64,000 nucleotides of DNA, taken from Liolophura sinensis (lineage: Eukaryota; Mollusca; Polyplacophora; Chitonida; Chitonidae). Positions within the stretch are counted from its first letter, which is position 1. Each line of letters begins with the position of its first letter. The notes beneath the pieces are model-generated. The model had not been told where the DNA came from. It made no database searches and was given only the letters and a program-made list of their open reading frames with translations. The stretch is taken from contig NC_088295.1 of NCBI RefSeq assembly GCF_032854445.1, forward strand, positions 31,242,470-31,306,469. The letters run 5' to 3'. A program made the position numbers and the translations under genes. Of this stretch, positions 50,401 through 61,160 are shown piece by piece.

Positions 50401-53400
50401 GAATTTCATGAAGGTACAGCATGTTGGCTGGGGAGGGCAGTGGTGGTGTCTTGTTCTTTGGTGTTGTGTTTTAGAACATAATCCAGAATTAGAACATGTA
50501 CTGTTTTCTTTTCATTCATTGTTGAATGAGGCTGTACCTGTTTCATTAATTTTTGTCTAAAAATTGATCAGCACAAATCAGATGGAATTTTTCCAGTTAT
50601 TTTAAAATAACCCAAATAATTACCTTTCACAAAATATCCACCTCATCTGCGCATGTGTTACCATTCAAAATTGGTGATAAAGGTTCCACAAGTTTTAAAG
50701 CGCATTGCATTATAACTTTTTTCAAATAATAGTATCATCTTAAAACTGTAAATATTACAGGTATTTGTCTGATATTAGAGCTATTTTTGGTACATGGATA
50801 TAATTTGAGTTAATTAACAAATATTGATGTGTTGCCAAAAATCTCCAGTACATCTTATTTAAATGAAACTCTTGAGTAAATACTTGCGCGTGTGGCTGGC
50901 AGTGTGTAATAATGTGTGGCTGTTTGTGTGTGCAGATCATGGAGAAGGAGAGGCAGGTGGCTGAGTGGCAGAGGCGGTTCATGGAGATGAGGGACAGCCA
51001 TCTGGAGGTGAGGCAGAAGCTGGACAGTCTAGAGAGATACTTGTCTGACCTCCCCACAGCTGAGGACTCCCAGCATACCGCTCAGCAAATATCCTTAGAT
51101 GTGCTAAGCTTTAGCATTGGGTAGCCAGAGTGCTTACTGTGGAAGATAGAGGTTTTATTTAAGAAACTAAATGAAGCTTTTCAGTGGTTATATGAAATAG
51201 TTTGATGTTAGTAATGGATGAAAGTAAAGGTAAAATGTATAATTACCCTAAATCCCCAACAAATTCAACCAATAAAGTATGAATTTCAATGCAGCTGGAA
51301 ATGAAAACTTTTGAAGATTTTTATTCTGTTATTCAAGTAGGGGCACATACCTGTACAAACTCAACCAAATGATCAAATAACCAGATAACATTCCTCTTAT
51401 GCATGATTGCAAAAACATTCACCATGTCTGTGGTCAGAATAGTGGAGGATGTAGGTTATACTAGAAAGACAAAATTGCGGAGGATGTAGGTTATACTAGA
51501 AAGACAAAATTGCGGAGGATGTAGGTTATACTAGAAAGACAAAATTGCGGAGGATGTAGGTTATACTAGAGAGACAAAATTGTGGAGGATGTAGGTTATA
51601 CTAGAAAGACAAAATTGTGGAGGATGTAGGTTATACTAGAAAGACAAAATTGTTGAGGATGTAGGTTATACTGGAAAGACAAAATTTAGACCAGGGACCC
51701 ATTCCACAAAGCCATTAAAATTAAAATCTAATCACATGGCTTAGATTTTGATACTGTATCACAAAGTTAGAAATGACTTTGTGGTACTACTGTTGACATA
51801 TAACTTGTGGACTGAATTCCTTGACAATGCTACTTAAATACACTGCAAGAAGAAGTTAGCGTTCAGAAAACCACCATCAGTAACCTAGAAAGGAGAATGA
51901 CGATGGCCAAAAAAATCATTACGGTCAAGGATAGGGATCTAGATCAATTGAAAGAGCAGAATTCTCAGCTGGAGTCCCGTCTGAGCATGGCAGAGACAGA
52001 GTTAGAAGAGATCAAAACAAAGGGACTAGGGGAGGAGCTAGCCAAGGCTCAGGCTAATGTGGAGAAATCAAAACAGGAGAAAGAACGCCTGAGGATTGAC
52101 CTGGAGAAAGCGAAAAGGTAAAAATGTGTTGTATAAACTTTTGCTGAATTCCCAAATTTATTCCATATACACCGCATAGTTTTCACAACAACCACATTCC
52201 AATGCCATGTTTTCAACTCCTGTCAGTGTCAGTAACTAAGGGCTGTGAATCATGCATGTTTATGAAGGAAAGTTCAGGGCTTTGAAGAGTTAATATGGCT
52301 CAGTAAATTACGGTACATGATATTTGACGCCACTCGCTTCATTCCATGAAGAAGCTAGATTCTGAATGCTTACCCATGCTCCTTTCAGCGTATGTGCTGC
52401 TCTCTGTGCTCACTTTACATCACTGCCAACACTAGACAAGGTTGACCAACGTGTAGTTCAAGGATTCGGTACAAAATTTGCTGTCGATGAAGCATGCGCT
52501 GTGAAGCGTATGTCGCTTTATACCTCTACTTTGAAACCTGACGGCCATCAGTACGATCATCAGTGCTGATTTAAATACCACTCAAATGAACAAATCATTA
52601 CTGGTACCAAAAAGAGCAAATAAAAACATAAGAAAACACAGAAAATTATTATTAAAATTAAGGAATCTTCAAACTTGGAAAAGTTGGATAAAGAATTCTT
52701 TTTAAATTTGGAGTTAAAAATGGCCAAAATTTGAAGGTCTTTTTAAAGGGGCCCTTATATAAGCAAAAAAATCCTGAGTGTGGAATTAAATACAACTCAA
52801 ATATACAACTCAAATAAATTATTCTGAAAAATATCCTGGAATCAAAAGACTTTCCACCGATTCCCTTGGTATATAGGTGACGGGAATGGGTTTGTTCTTG
52901 TGCAGATAAAGGAAAATTTAGGAGTTAAGACACATGTAAATTATTTTCTTCAGATGCTGGAAGCACAGCACAGACTTGCACAGCAGGTTGAAGTGAGACA
53001 CAAAGGGGAGACAACCCAGCTAGAAGAGCGCCTCCAGCAAGAGGAAGATGCAATGAACGCTCTAAGAGAAGAGAGCTCAAACATGGAGACACAGATCATT
53101 AAACTGAAGAAATCCATCAGGGATGTAAGTAAAGCCTTGATCAGGAATATATCATGTGAGCCTGTTTTTGTAGAAGCTGAAATGTAGTGACTAAAAACCA
53201 AAGGTCCTTGGTGAATTTTATTTGAAAGTACAGTGTCTAGGTAACACTGGTAATTTTCCCCAGAGCTTTCATTATTTACATAAGGAAATGTTTTGATATG
53301 ACTTAGTATTCAAAGGTTGCTTTTGTATCCAAATGGTAAGCCTCATAGAGGTTACAGAAAGCATGACATGGCCTATGCCATAGTCAACGTTTATATTGAC

Positions 53401-55813
53401 TGTTCACACAAGCTTAAATCATTAAAACACTTGAACTCTTCACACAAGTACTGAAATCACAAAATCAGCCTTTACCCTGTCTGTCAATAAAAGCACTGGA
53501 ATCATGAAGTCAGCCTTTACCTTGTCTCTTCACAAAAGCACTGGGATCACTGAATCAGCTTTTACCTTTGTTGTCATTTCACGAAAACACTGGGATCACT
53601 GCATCAGCTTTCACCTTTGTTGTCAGGTCACGAAAACACTGGGATCACTGAATCAGCTTTTACCTTTGTTGTCAGGTTACGAAAACAGTGGGATCACTGC
53701 ATCAGCTTTTACCTTTGTTGTCAGGTCACGAAAACACTGGAATCACAGAATCAGCTTTTAACTTTGTTGTCAGGTCACGAAAACACTGGAATCACAGAAT
53801 CAGCTTTTACCTTTGTTGTCAGGTCACGAAAACACTGGAATCACAGAATCAGCTTTTACCTTTGTTGTCAGGTCACAAAAACACTGGGATCACAGAATCA
53901 GCTTTTACCTTTATTGTCAGGTCACGAAAACACTGGAATCACAGAATCCTTTTTTTTTTAAACTTGTCTCTTCATGCACTGGAATCACAAAATCAGCCTT
54001 TACCTCATCTCTTCATTAAAACACAGAAATCACAAAATTCTTTTTTTAACATGTCTCTTCACAAAAGCACTGGAATCACAAAACCAGCCTTTACCTTGTC
54101 TTTTCACAAAAGCATTGGAATCACAGTATCAGCCTTTATCTTGTGAGTTAACAGTTCACAAAAACACCAGAATCATAAAATCTTTCTCTCTTCACAAAAG
54201 CTCTGGAATCACAGTATCAGCCTTTATCTTGTGAGTTAACAGTTCACAAAAACACCGGAATCATAAAATCTTTCTCTCTTCACAAAAGCTCTGGAATCAC
54301 AGTATCAGCCTTTATCTTGTGAGTTAACAGTTCACAAAAAACACCGGAATCATAAAATCTTTCTCTCTTCACAAAAGCTCTGGAATCACACAATCAGACT
54401 TTACCTTGTGAGTTAACAGTTCACAAAAACACCGAATTCATAAAATCTTTCTCTCTTCACAAAAGCTCTGGAATCACAGTATCAGCCTTTATCTTGTGAG
54501 TTAACAGTTCACAAAAAACACCAGAATCATAAAATCTTTCTCTCTTCACAAAAGCTCTGAAATCACACAATCAGACTTTACCTTGACTGCTCAAAGTAAC
54601 ACTGGACTCACAGAATCTGCATTTACCTTGACTTTTTGGTCTGCTCATTAGCTAACTTTCATGATTTTCCACCTGCAGTTATCCACTCAAAACCAGGACC
54701 TGCTAGAGCAGAACATGATCCAGAAAGACCAGCTGTCAACATTTGAGCGTCACTGCTCTGAGGAGACTCTGAAGTTGGAGCGACAGCTAGCACGTGAGAT
54801 GAGGTTGTGTTTCGCTCAGCTCCAGGGTCTGGTGCAGGTCTGCTGTGACCGGGCAGATGGACATGACCTCGACATGTCCATGTTACTTGATACCAGAGGT
54901 GAGGCAGCTACAGTGTATGTTAGGACTGTGTTGTTCGAACACTAGAAAAAAAAAAATAGAGACATTGCTCTCAAATTGGTTTAGTCCAGCATGTGAAAAT
55001 AAAATGTATGTTTCCCTTTACATAATGTTACCCAAAATAAGGCTTCTATTTGCAGCTTTCCATTTTTTTCTTTTTTTTTTCTTGTTTGTTTGAAAACCTG
55101 CAGTCTTGGCAATTTACAGCAGATTTGCATGCGATATTTAATTGGTGGCAACACAGTTACATCATAGATCACATGTGACTGTGAATTATATTTATGTTAA
55201 GTGTAGTAAATCACCTATAATTTTGTGAAATTTTGCACCAGTCTCGCTACTGTAAGAACTGTAGTACAGAAGGGTGCATAGTTGTTGAAAAATTCCATGA
55301 ATATATAGGCGATTTATTGTCACAAAGGAATATGTGTTGAAGCAGCTTTTCACAGGAATTGAGAAAACACAGAGCACATATGTAGTTCATTATGAAAATA
55401 ACTTAAGCAAATTTGCATGTTTGTCCCAATGAGAACGCTTAGTTTATATCTATACACCTACATATTTGATTTTCTAAGAGTTTCCTTTCGAGTTGTTTTA
55501 GTGTGTCGGTGAACAAAATTTCATGCAATGTTTGAATGTCTGTTCACAGTTTGTACGTTGTATTTGCTTTGCTTGCTTTTGTGTGGCAGGTACAGAGGTG
55601 GACTCGGATGAAGAGTACAGTCAGAGCAGTCAGTCAGGATCCTCTCAGGCCAGCAGTAACAGTGGACGGAACACCGTCAATGATGCACTCACGCTTAAAA
55701 ACAGACTCGCTAAAGTCAAGGATCTCAAGAAGCAAATGGAGAAGCTAAGAGAAATCATCACAGACAAAATTGCTGAAGATCTGGCGTCCAAAATCGAGTG
55801 TACAACACAGTGA
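32446..55813 (+). CDS. CEP85: CEP85/CEP85L-type centrosomal coiled-coil protein
   Basis: Fourteen exons joined by phase: 32446-32590, 33695-33742, 34460-34588, 35033-35402, 36246-36492, 38296-38447, 46927-47029, 49094-49188, 50287-50377, 50936-51088, 51834-52117, 52974-53124, 54679-54898 and 55590-55813 (stop). They sum to 2412 nt (803 residues); the first in-frame ATG is at 32518, and an upstream coding exon is possible. Vertebrate members have about 760-805 residues. The N-terminal third is Ser/Pro/Arg-rich and looks disordered; the C-terminal half is coiled coil. Family landmarks are SLERYLSDLPTAEDS, LSTQNQDLLEQN, RADGHDLDMSMLLD and a C-terminus with LREIITDKIAEDL ending in TTQ. Vertebrate CEP85 binds NEK2 and STIL and controls centriole duplication and centrosome cohesion. 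The junction 52117/52974 is the least certain. The symbol stands for the pre-duplication CEP85/CEP85L ancestor. Confidence 0.9.
34893..34915. repeat. (TA)n microsatellite
   Basis: About ten TA dinucleotides in a CEP85 intron, just left of the exon at 35033. Confidence 0.8.
35519..35787 (-). mobile_element. Full-length SINE with target-site duplication
   Basis: Complete reverse-oriented copy, from the ATTTATTT tail at the left to 'gagacacggaggcccc' (head) at the right. Flanks cagtcaaattta (35506-35517) and cagtcagattta (35789-35800) form a 12-bp target-site duplication with one mismatch. Confidence 0.9.
35866..35975 (+). repeat. SINE 3' fragment
   Basis: Starts aatcgtgggtttcccctcgg and ends 'tatggtgtaaaacactaatc'. 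It lies in the same CEP85 intron as two other copies. Confidence 0.8.
36106..36222 (+). repeat. SINE 3' fragment adjoining a splice acceptor
   Basis: 'gctggcagctgttgtgtaag' then 'gaaatattcttgagtactgc', ending 'aaacaaataaacaaataaa'. Only about 23 bp separate it from the exon start at 36246, so the acceptor region sits against the SINE tail. Confidence 0.8.
36916..37188 (+). pseudogene. Transposon-derived zinc-finger fragment in CEP85 intron
   Basis: An open frame of 90 codons holding CTLCNSHFSVAHGDISDVKK followed by HVQTNTKH, a C-x2-C-x16-H-x6-H arrangement. It resembles the N-terminal BED-like finger found in hAT-type transposase-derived animal proteins. Nothing like a transposase core follows, and the frame stops soon after. 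The flanks at 36530-36910 are non-coding. Most likely it is a decayed element remnant; a single-exon retained gene is less likely. Confidence 0.5.
37189..38295. other. Intron sequence of the CEP85 gene
   Basis: AT-rich, with short homopolymer runs. No exon or repeat family is recognised before the acceptor at 38295. Confidence 0.5.
38817..39150 (+). repeat. tRNA-derived SINE, fourth family
   Basis: The head has 'taatggttagagcatccacg' (A-box-like) and 'gggaacaaacccagatctgg' (B-box-like). The tail has 'gtcatcatatgactgaaaaa' and 'ttgttaggtacaacattaac'. The same family appears at 42350 (tail) and 61930 (head). Confidence 0.75.
40380..40490 (+). repeat. Degenerate SINE 3' fragment
   Basis: 'gttatgggtttcgcccaact' followed by 'aagtattcttgagtacgac' and 'tcaccaatcaaatgttaaat'. 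This is a diverged copy of the 43037 tail. Confidence 0.65.
40547..40680. repeat. Partial copy of the MITE-like element at 22125
   Basis: 'gcgatgagctgggaagggag' plus 'catttgatgtgaat' matches the left arm of the element at 22125-22300. The right arm is not clear here. Confidence 0.5.
40870..41070 (+). repeat. SINE with internal deletion
   Basis: Head 'aatgacccagaagcctctga' and 'gcttatgctggcttcctctc' run directly into 'gcataagtgaaatattttgg'. The middle section is missing. It ends in 'aaataaataaataaa'. Confidence 0.82.
41945..41975. repeat. (TA)n microsatellite
   Basis: About 14 TA dinucleotides in the long CEP85 intron. Confidence 0.85.
42350..42515 (+). repeat. SINE 3' part, fourth family
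   Basis: 'cgtcgtcatatgactgaaaa' then 'attgttaagtacgacgttaa' and 'accccaagcactgactgact'. The tail is shared with the 38817 element. Confidence 0.7.
43037..43302 (+). mobile_element. Full-length tRNA-derived SINE with perfect target-site duplication
   Basis: Starts ggggcctccgtggctcagtc. The A box TGGCTCAGTCGG is at 43047-43058 and the B-box-like GAGTTCAAGTCC about 68 bp later. The body ends 'acggcgtaaaacaccaatca' and then AAATA repeats. Flanking TATCCTTCATATCA at 43023-43036 and 43303-43316 is an exact 14-bp target-site duplication. This is the reference copy for the other fragments of the family. Confidence 0.95.
43317..46926. other. 3' half of the longest CEP85 intron
   Basis: No exon, RNA gene or repeat array is recognised. 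Short frames at 46307-46639 and 44248-44454 show no domain or phase-compatible splice sites. Confidence 0.45.
47030..49093. other. CEP85 intron
   Basis: No internal exon or clear repeat is recognised. The frames at 48766-49057 overlap on both strands and match nothing I know. Confidence 0.45.
50135..50258 (+). repeat. SINE 3' fragment close to a splice acceptor
   Basis: 'tgtgagtttcccctgggctc' through 'aagtgaaatattcttgagca' to 'aaacaccaatcaaataaata'. It ends about 28 bp before the CEP85 exon at 50287. Confidence 0.85.
51089..51833 (+). other. U12-type AT-AC intron in the CEP85 gene
   Basis: The upstream exon ends in phase 0 with CAA at 51088, followed directly by ATATCCTT, the minor-spliceosome 5' site. 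Near the other end TTCCTTGAC (51817-51825) fits the U12 branch-site consensus, and TAC at 51831-51833 is the 3' end. The next exon resumes in phase at 51834 (LNTLQEEVSVQ). No GT-AG alternative keeps the frame here. Confidence 0.85.
51443..51690. repeat. 36-bp minisatellite inside the U12-type intron
   Basis: About seven copies of 'ggaggatgtaggttatacta' plus 'gaaagacaaaattgc', nearly identical. Confidence 0.95.
53470..54645. repeat. Complex minisatellite in CEP85 intron, with higher-order structure
   Basis: Left part (53560-53950): 49-bp units around 'gtcaggtcacgaaaacactg' and 'gaatcagcttttacctttg'. Right part (54140-54560): five copies of an 88-bp unit around 'gtgagttaacagttcacaaa', each made of two diverged shorter units. 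The frames it opens on the plus strand are artefacts. Confidence 0.93.
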
Positions 55814-56680
55814 TAGTTGTGTGAACTATGATCGAGACACACTCTCATACAATGTGTTAAGACTATTAAAGCTGGAAAATACAGTAGGTCCCTGTGATCG
55901 TAGTATGAACAGTGCTCATCACTGATAACATGACATGACCATAATCTTAACTGGCAGCAGTAATACAGTCCAGGGAAAAAAGCAGGTTTATTGTGAGCAG
56001 TGAGAAACTTCATGTAATATGACTTGAAACATGCATTCTCCTGGAAAGTGTATACCAATATATATCATTCAAACCGTTGCTGTTGGTTGATTGTGGTGCA
56101 GCTGTCTGAATTTTGATGCATGCAGATTGTGGCCTCATTAAGGGCTGCTCATCATTTCATGATGAGTGATTGTACTACTAGTCCATGCCTCTCTCTCCTC
56201 ACAGACTTTGACATCACTCACTTTTATCGGTGAAAGCACAAGAGACTGTAAAACTGTCTGGAATGCAATTCCTAGCGACCATTTCCAAAAACGTATACAT
56301 ATGTCACAGCAAAAGTCATCATCAGTTCAAACTGAGGTTGTAAACATGCTGGAAAGAATGGATGTGTACTCAATATTCAACATGGGCGCCTGAGAATGTA
56401 TATAACTGAGAATGTGGAATAGGTGAGATGTATACATGGGTGATTTGTCCTGTATATATGTATATATAGATCTGTATTAAAAGGAATATGACATTTATAT
56501 GAAACTCTGTGATAGTCTAAACTTTTGCAAACTTTCCTCCATATGTTAAGATAAAGCATGTTATGTGATATGAAAGATTGAGTGAATAAGTGAATGGATG
56601 AATGATTGTATTTTAGAAATGTTAAATAAACAAGGCAATTATTTTCAGCCTTCTCATTACACATTTCTCAATAAAAATGT
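55814..56680 (+). terminator. CEP85 3' UTR with poly(A) signals
   Basis: AATAAA occurs at 56625-56630 and 56670-56675, about 0.85 kb past the stop codon. These are the first plausible signals after the gene. The upstream sequence has no other coding exon. Confidence 0.55.
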
Positions 56681-57840
56681 GTCATAAAAGTAGTTACACA
56701 CCTGAATATTTTTTTATTTTTTTTTTTTGGTGTGACATATTGAAAACAGGGATGTGTGAATCTCAAACAACTACCAGATTTTATTGTTATATTATGTACA
56801 TGTGTACTGAGGCAATGATTAGCATGATCTATGTGTTTCTTCAGGATTGTAACACTGAAAAAATGTTTTCAGAGCCAGAAACTATTATGAAGTTAATTTC
56901 CTTGAAGTTTGTGAACAAAGTGCTACAACCTCCCTTCTCTCATGTATTCACTATAGAGAAGTCGGTTTTTATTTTAGTATGTCAATATTTAAAATGTTAG
57001 CCTTTGTATCTATAGGATAGGATCTGTGGCTTAGTCTGAATTTGCTCTCGATTTCTTTGTTGATCTCTTGGTTTGTTTCCTTATCTTGTCTTCCGATGTA
57101 TAAATGTGAGAGAGGACAATTGTTTGAAGTTTACTCTCAGGCAGGGTAAAGGATAGAGTATGGAGGATGGTGTTACTTTACAACCGTTATTAGGGTAAGT
57201 GTCAGGTGGGTGCGCTCTGGTAGATTGTAAGAGAAGTTAGGTTATAGATAAGATACATTGAAGTGGTATTATTGGTTACTTAAAGTTTTACCAGATGGGA
57301 AGTCTTAATCATTTGTTTATATTTAGAGTGTAAATCTGATATTTTTTCTTCCATCAAAGTACTAGTAATTGTAGTATCAAGGTATTTTGAAAGTGCAAAT
57401 GCAGATGTGGTACATTATACCATTGCTGTTCAGCCATTGCCTGCTCCAACAACCTGGTGAAGAAGCAGAATGAGGGCCAGAGACGGACTGCCTAAAGCAG
57501 TTTTTGAGTTCAGTGTAATGTGTAGTGTACGGGCTGACAGCTTTGCCTTAACACTTGCTGGTCATACCCTTTTTCGTTTCATAAGGTCCACGACTAAGGG
57601 TTAAAACTCAGGTTTCAAATTTTGACCCAAATCAGAAACTACCTTTGTGAATGGCCTGTGGGTTTGTGTGTACAGTTTTGTGTGTACACATAGCACTACC
57701 ATTGCAATCCTCCTACCTGTACATGCCTATCCCAGTACGTCTTGGATATTATCTCCAGTAAATCTGTCACTTGAGTTGGATGGACAGTGTTTAACTCCGA
57801 ATTCTTTAAGAGTTGGATTATAATCACGTTTTAATATATG
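56681..57840. other. Intergenic DNA
   Basis: Nothing recognised. The frame at 56677-57000 is short and has no domain. Confidence 0.5.
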
Positions 57841-57844
57841 TGAC

Positions 57845-58195
57845 AGCATGGTTGCAAGCCATTTGTGGATGAATGATTGTCCCATGCTGGCCATACAAGC
57901 CATTTGTGGATGAATGATTGTCCCATACTGGCCATACAAGCCATTTGTGGAAGAATGATTGTCCCATGCTGGCCTTACAAGCCATTTGTGGAAGAATGAT
58001 TGTCCCCATACTGGCCTTACAAGCCATTTGTGGAAGAATGATTGTTCCATACTGGTCCTACAAGCCATCTGTGGAAGAATGATTGTCACATACTGGCCTT
58101 ACAAGTCATTTGTGGAAGAATGATTGTCCCATACTGATCCTACAAGCCATCTGTGGAAGAATGATTGTCCCATACTGGCCTTACAAGCCTTTTCT
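57845..58195. repeat. 41-bp minisatellite, about eight copies
   Basis: The unit is 'gccatttgtggaagaatgat' plus 'tgtcccatactggccttacaa'. It is intergenic, between CEP85 and WARS2. Confidence 0.95.
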
Positions 58196-59680
58196 ATTCG
58201 ATACAAGACTCCAATGCCTCCCACAAAGTCAAATGATACGCTTGTATATAGGTTGTGTGATGTGAGAACCGTAGTTCAAGCACCCAACACAGTTATGCAT
58301 ATTCCGTCCACAGAATAGTATACTTTTTGTTAACTCAGTATACATAATTATTTTGTTGTTGAGAAATCCCCTTTAATTAGATGTGTCCTATTTTTTCAGC
58401 CCAGCAAGGATGTGAATACTGACAACTCCAGTTCTGAGTATGTCCTTTGTAACTGGAATTGAGTGACAGTTTGCTTGCAGAATAAAAGGTTTATGTTGTC
58501 TCAAACAAACATTACATTCACGCGTACAATAATTTTTTTCAATTGAACTGAAAGTTGTTTCAATTTTCAACAAAGTACTATGTGCACATTAAAAATGAGT
58601 AAGTACGGTACTGGTAATTGCATTACTGTCTCAGTAATAATTCGCACTTATGAAGAACAGTAGAATATCTTTAAGTGTTAATTCACTTGGTTGGTATATT
58701 TGTGTAATTGTTAAATGAATGGAATTGAGATCATGCTGAAGCGGATGGAAAATAGATCTGAGTGACATTTCACACTGAAATATGAGTCAATCTAGATTAA
58801 AGCTCGAGTGGAACAAGTGCAGAACATTTTATTCTGAATTATTTACAGCTGCTGTTTTTAGAAGCATGCCTTTTGTTATTATTATTATTATTGGAGTATG
58901 ATATTTCCTGTACAGATTAGTTGCATTGAATTGGATCTGATTTAGCATAATTTATTTCTGTCTCAGTTTTGGACCAAAGACTAAGTGTTTATGTTTTCTG
59001 TATAGTAACTGTATTTCATGAATTAAATATGGGTGATGCTTCAGGTCACTGACATCAACATTTATATTCATTACTTGCCAAAATTATCATATTTATTTCA
59101 CAAAAAAGAATAAAAACATCTTTCTCTTTGTTCAATTGCTACTAAGAGTTTTATGTTGTTTTTATTATTTTTACATTTTTGGGGGGGGGTTGTTTTTTTT
59201 TTTGTTCCTTTTTTTTTTTATTTTATTATTGAATGAATGTTTCCCTTTGAAGGAAATTAACATAATCAAAGCAAAATGTGAGTAAAGAACATGAAAAATG
59301 AGAACCACATAGCGGTTTGTTCCTCTTGCCGTAATTTTATAAAAAAACATGTCAATTAATATTTTATACAATTTTTCATAAATGTTATGGCTCAATAACC
59401 AACCAGAAAAAAGAAAAGTTATGTGAAAGTGGCCTGTAACTGGTATGCTTACTGTCAAGGGTTCCCCTGCTGTATATGCAAACTACATGTAGGCACAGCA
59501 AGATCTATTTCAAGTGATAATGCTTAGGATAGATGTCACAGCTCTTCATTAAATCTAGGTTGCATTTCATTTACTTACTTTGATTGCGTTTAATGGCATG
59601 GTGAAGAATTAATAACTGTACCACAGCGCCAGTTTTAAGGGTGGAGGAAAATGCATTGCCTGGAGTAAAACACGCACCCT
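58196..59680. other. Intergenic DNA
   Basis: AT-rich, with long T and G homopolymer runs near 59178-59218. No gene is supported. Confidence 0.5.
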
Positions 59681-59682
59681 GG

Positions 59683-60480
59683 CAAATCTCTGGGCTTTAA
59701 GCCACAACTCGGCGTCAATGCCGATCCTGGCAAATCTCTGGGCTTTAGACCACAACTGAGCATCAGTGCTGATCCTGGCAAATCTCTGGGCTTTAGGCCA
59801 CAACTGAGCATCAGTGCTGATCCTGGCAAATCTCTGGGCTTTAGGCCACAACTGAGCATCAGTGCTGATCCTGGCAAATATCTGGGCTTTAAACCACAAC
59901 TGAGCATCAGTGTGATCCTGGCAAGTCTCTGGGCTTTAGGCCACAACTGAGCATCAGTGTGATCCTGGCAAGTCTCTGGGCTTTAGGCCACAACTGAGCA
60001 TCAGTGGTGATCCTGGCAAGTCTCTGGGCTTTAGGCCACAACTGAGCATCAGTGCTGATCCTGGCAAATCTCTGGGCTTTAGGCCACAACTGAGCATCAG
60101 TGCTGATCTTGGCAAATCTCTGGGCTTTAGGCCACAACTGAGCATCAGTGTGATCCTGGCAAATCTCTGGGCTTTAGGCCACAACTGAGCATCAGTGCTG
60201 ATCCTGGCAAGTCTCTGGGCTTTAGGCCACAACTGAGCATCAGTGCTGATCTTGGCAAATCTCTGGGCTTTAGGCCACAACTGAGCATCAGTGTGATCCT
60301 GGCAAATCTCTGGGCTTTAGGCCACAACTGAGCATCAGTGCTGATCCTGGCAAGTCTCTGGGCTTTAGGCCACAACTGAGCATCAGTGCTGATCCTGGCA
60401 AGTCTCTGGGCTTTAGGCCACAACTGAGCGTCAGTGGTGATCCTGGCAAATCTGAGCGTCAGCGCTGATCAGGCAAATCT
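59683..60480. repeat. 48-bp minisatellite, about 16 copies
   Basis: The unit is 'gatcctggcaaatctctggg' plus 'ctttaggccacaactgagca' plus 'tcagtgct'. Copies one to two bases shorter shift the reading frame. The reverse-strand frames are by-products. Confidence 0.95.
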
Positions 60481-61160
60481 CTGAGCTTTTGGCCTCGAAT
60501 GGGTGTCAGTGCTGATCCTGGCACCTCTTTGGTTAGTAATTAGCATTGCATGACCATGCTAATTACAAATAACCAAGTTCTGTGAACCACTCTTTCTCAG
60601 ATCTAAAAAATCTTGTAGAATGGTGACAGAATCATAAGCATTTAGAATGAATGATTATGGTTTTAGGCCACATAGGTAGTATTATAGTCATATCATTTCG
60701 ATAAACATTTAGATATTGTTTCATTAAATAAATGCTTGTGATGGAAAGTATGTATAAATAGGCCTACTCCAATCAGAAGGAAGGGCAGAAAACGAAATAT
60801 GGATGCATAAAGCTTGTTAATTGAGTGCCGATGTTTGATGCCGAGATTTCAGATATGTTCCTTGTGGGCTTCGCTGCTTTTCATGGAACTTAAGTAGATG
60901 TGAGTTTGGCGTTAATTGCCAACGTCATGAGCAAGACAATGGAGCATTACGTTGCATCTCCAGCATAATTCATTGCACTGCTTTTGACAGTCAATGATGT
61001 AAAACCTGGAACCGGAATATAGTATACTATATGACATAAACTATTGGTACCCGGTACAACAGATAGGTGCATGTTAATGTATAAGTTTCGTTACTTGAAT
61101 GTAATGATTATTTTGAAAAGATAGAAAGGCCGAAGTTACTGGTTTCACTGGTTAAAAATT
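60481..61160 (+). promoter_or_regulatory. Upstream region of WARS2
   Basis: Contains whatever promoter and 5' UTR the WARS2 gene uses. No specific box can be identified with confidence. Confidence 0.3.

Noticed and set aside
50936..51124. Reading the CEP85 exon on past 51088 to the stop at 51124
   Set aside because: The coiled coil resumes in phase at 51834 and the sequence at 51089 is a canonical U12 5' site, so splicing explains it better than truncation.
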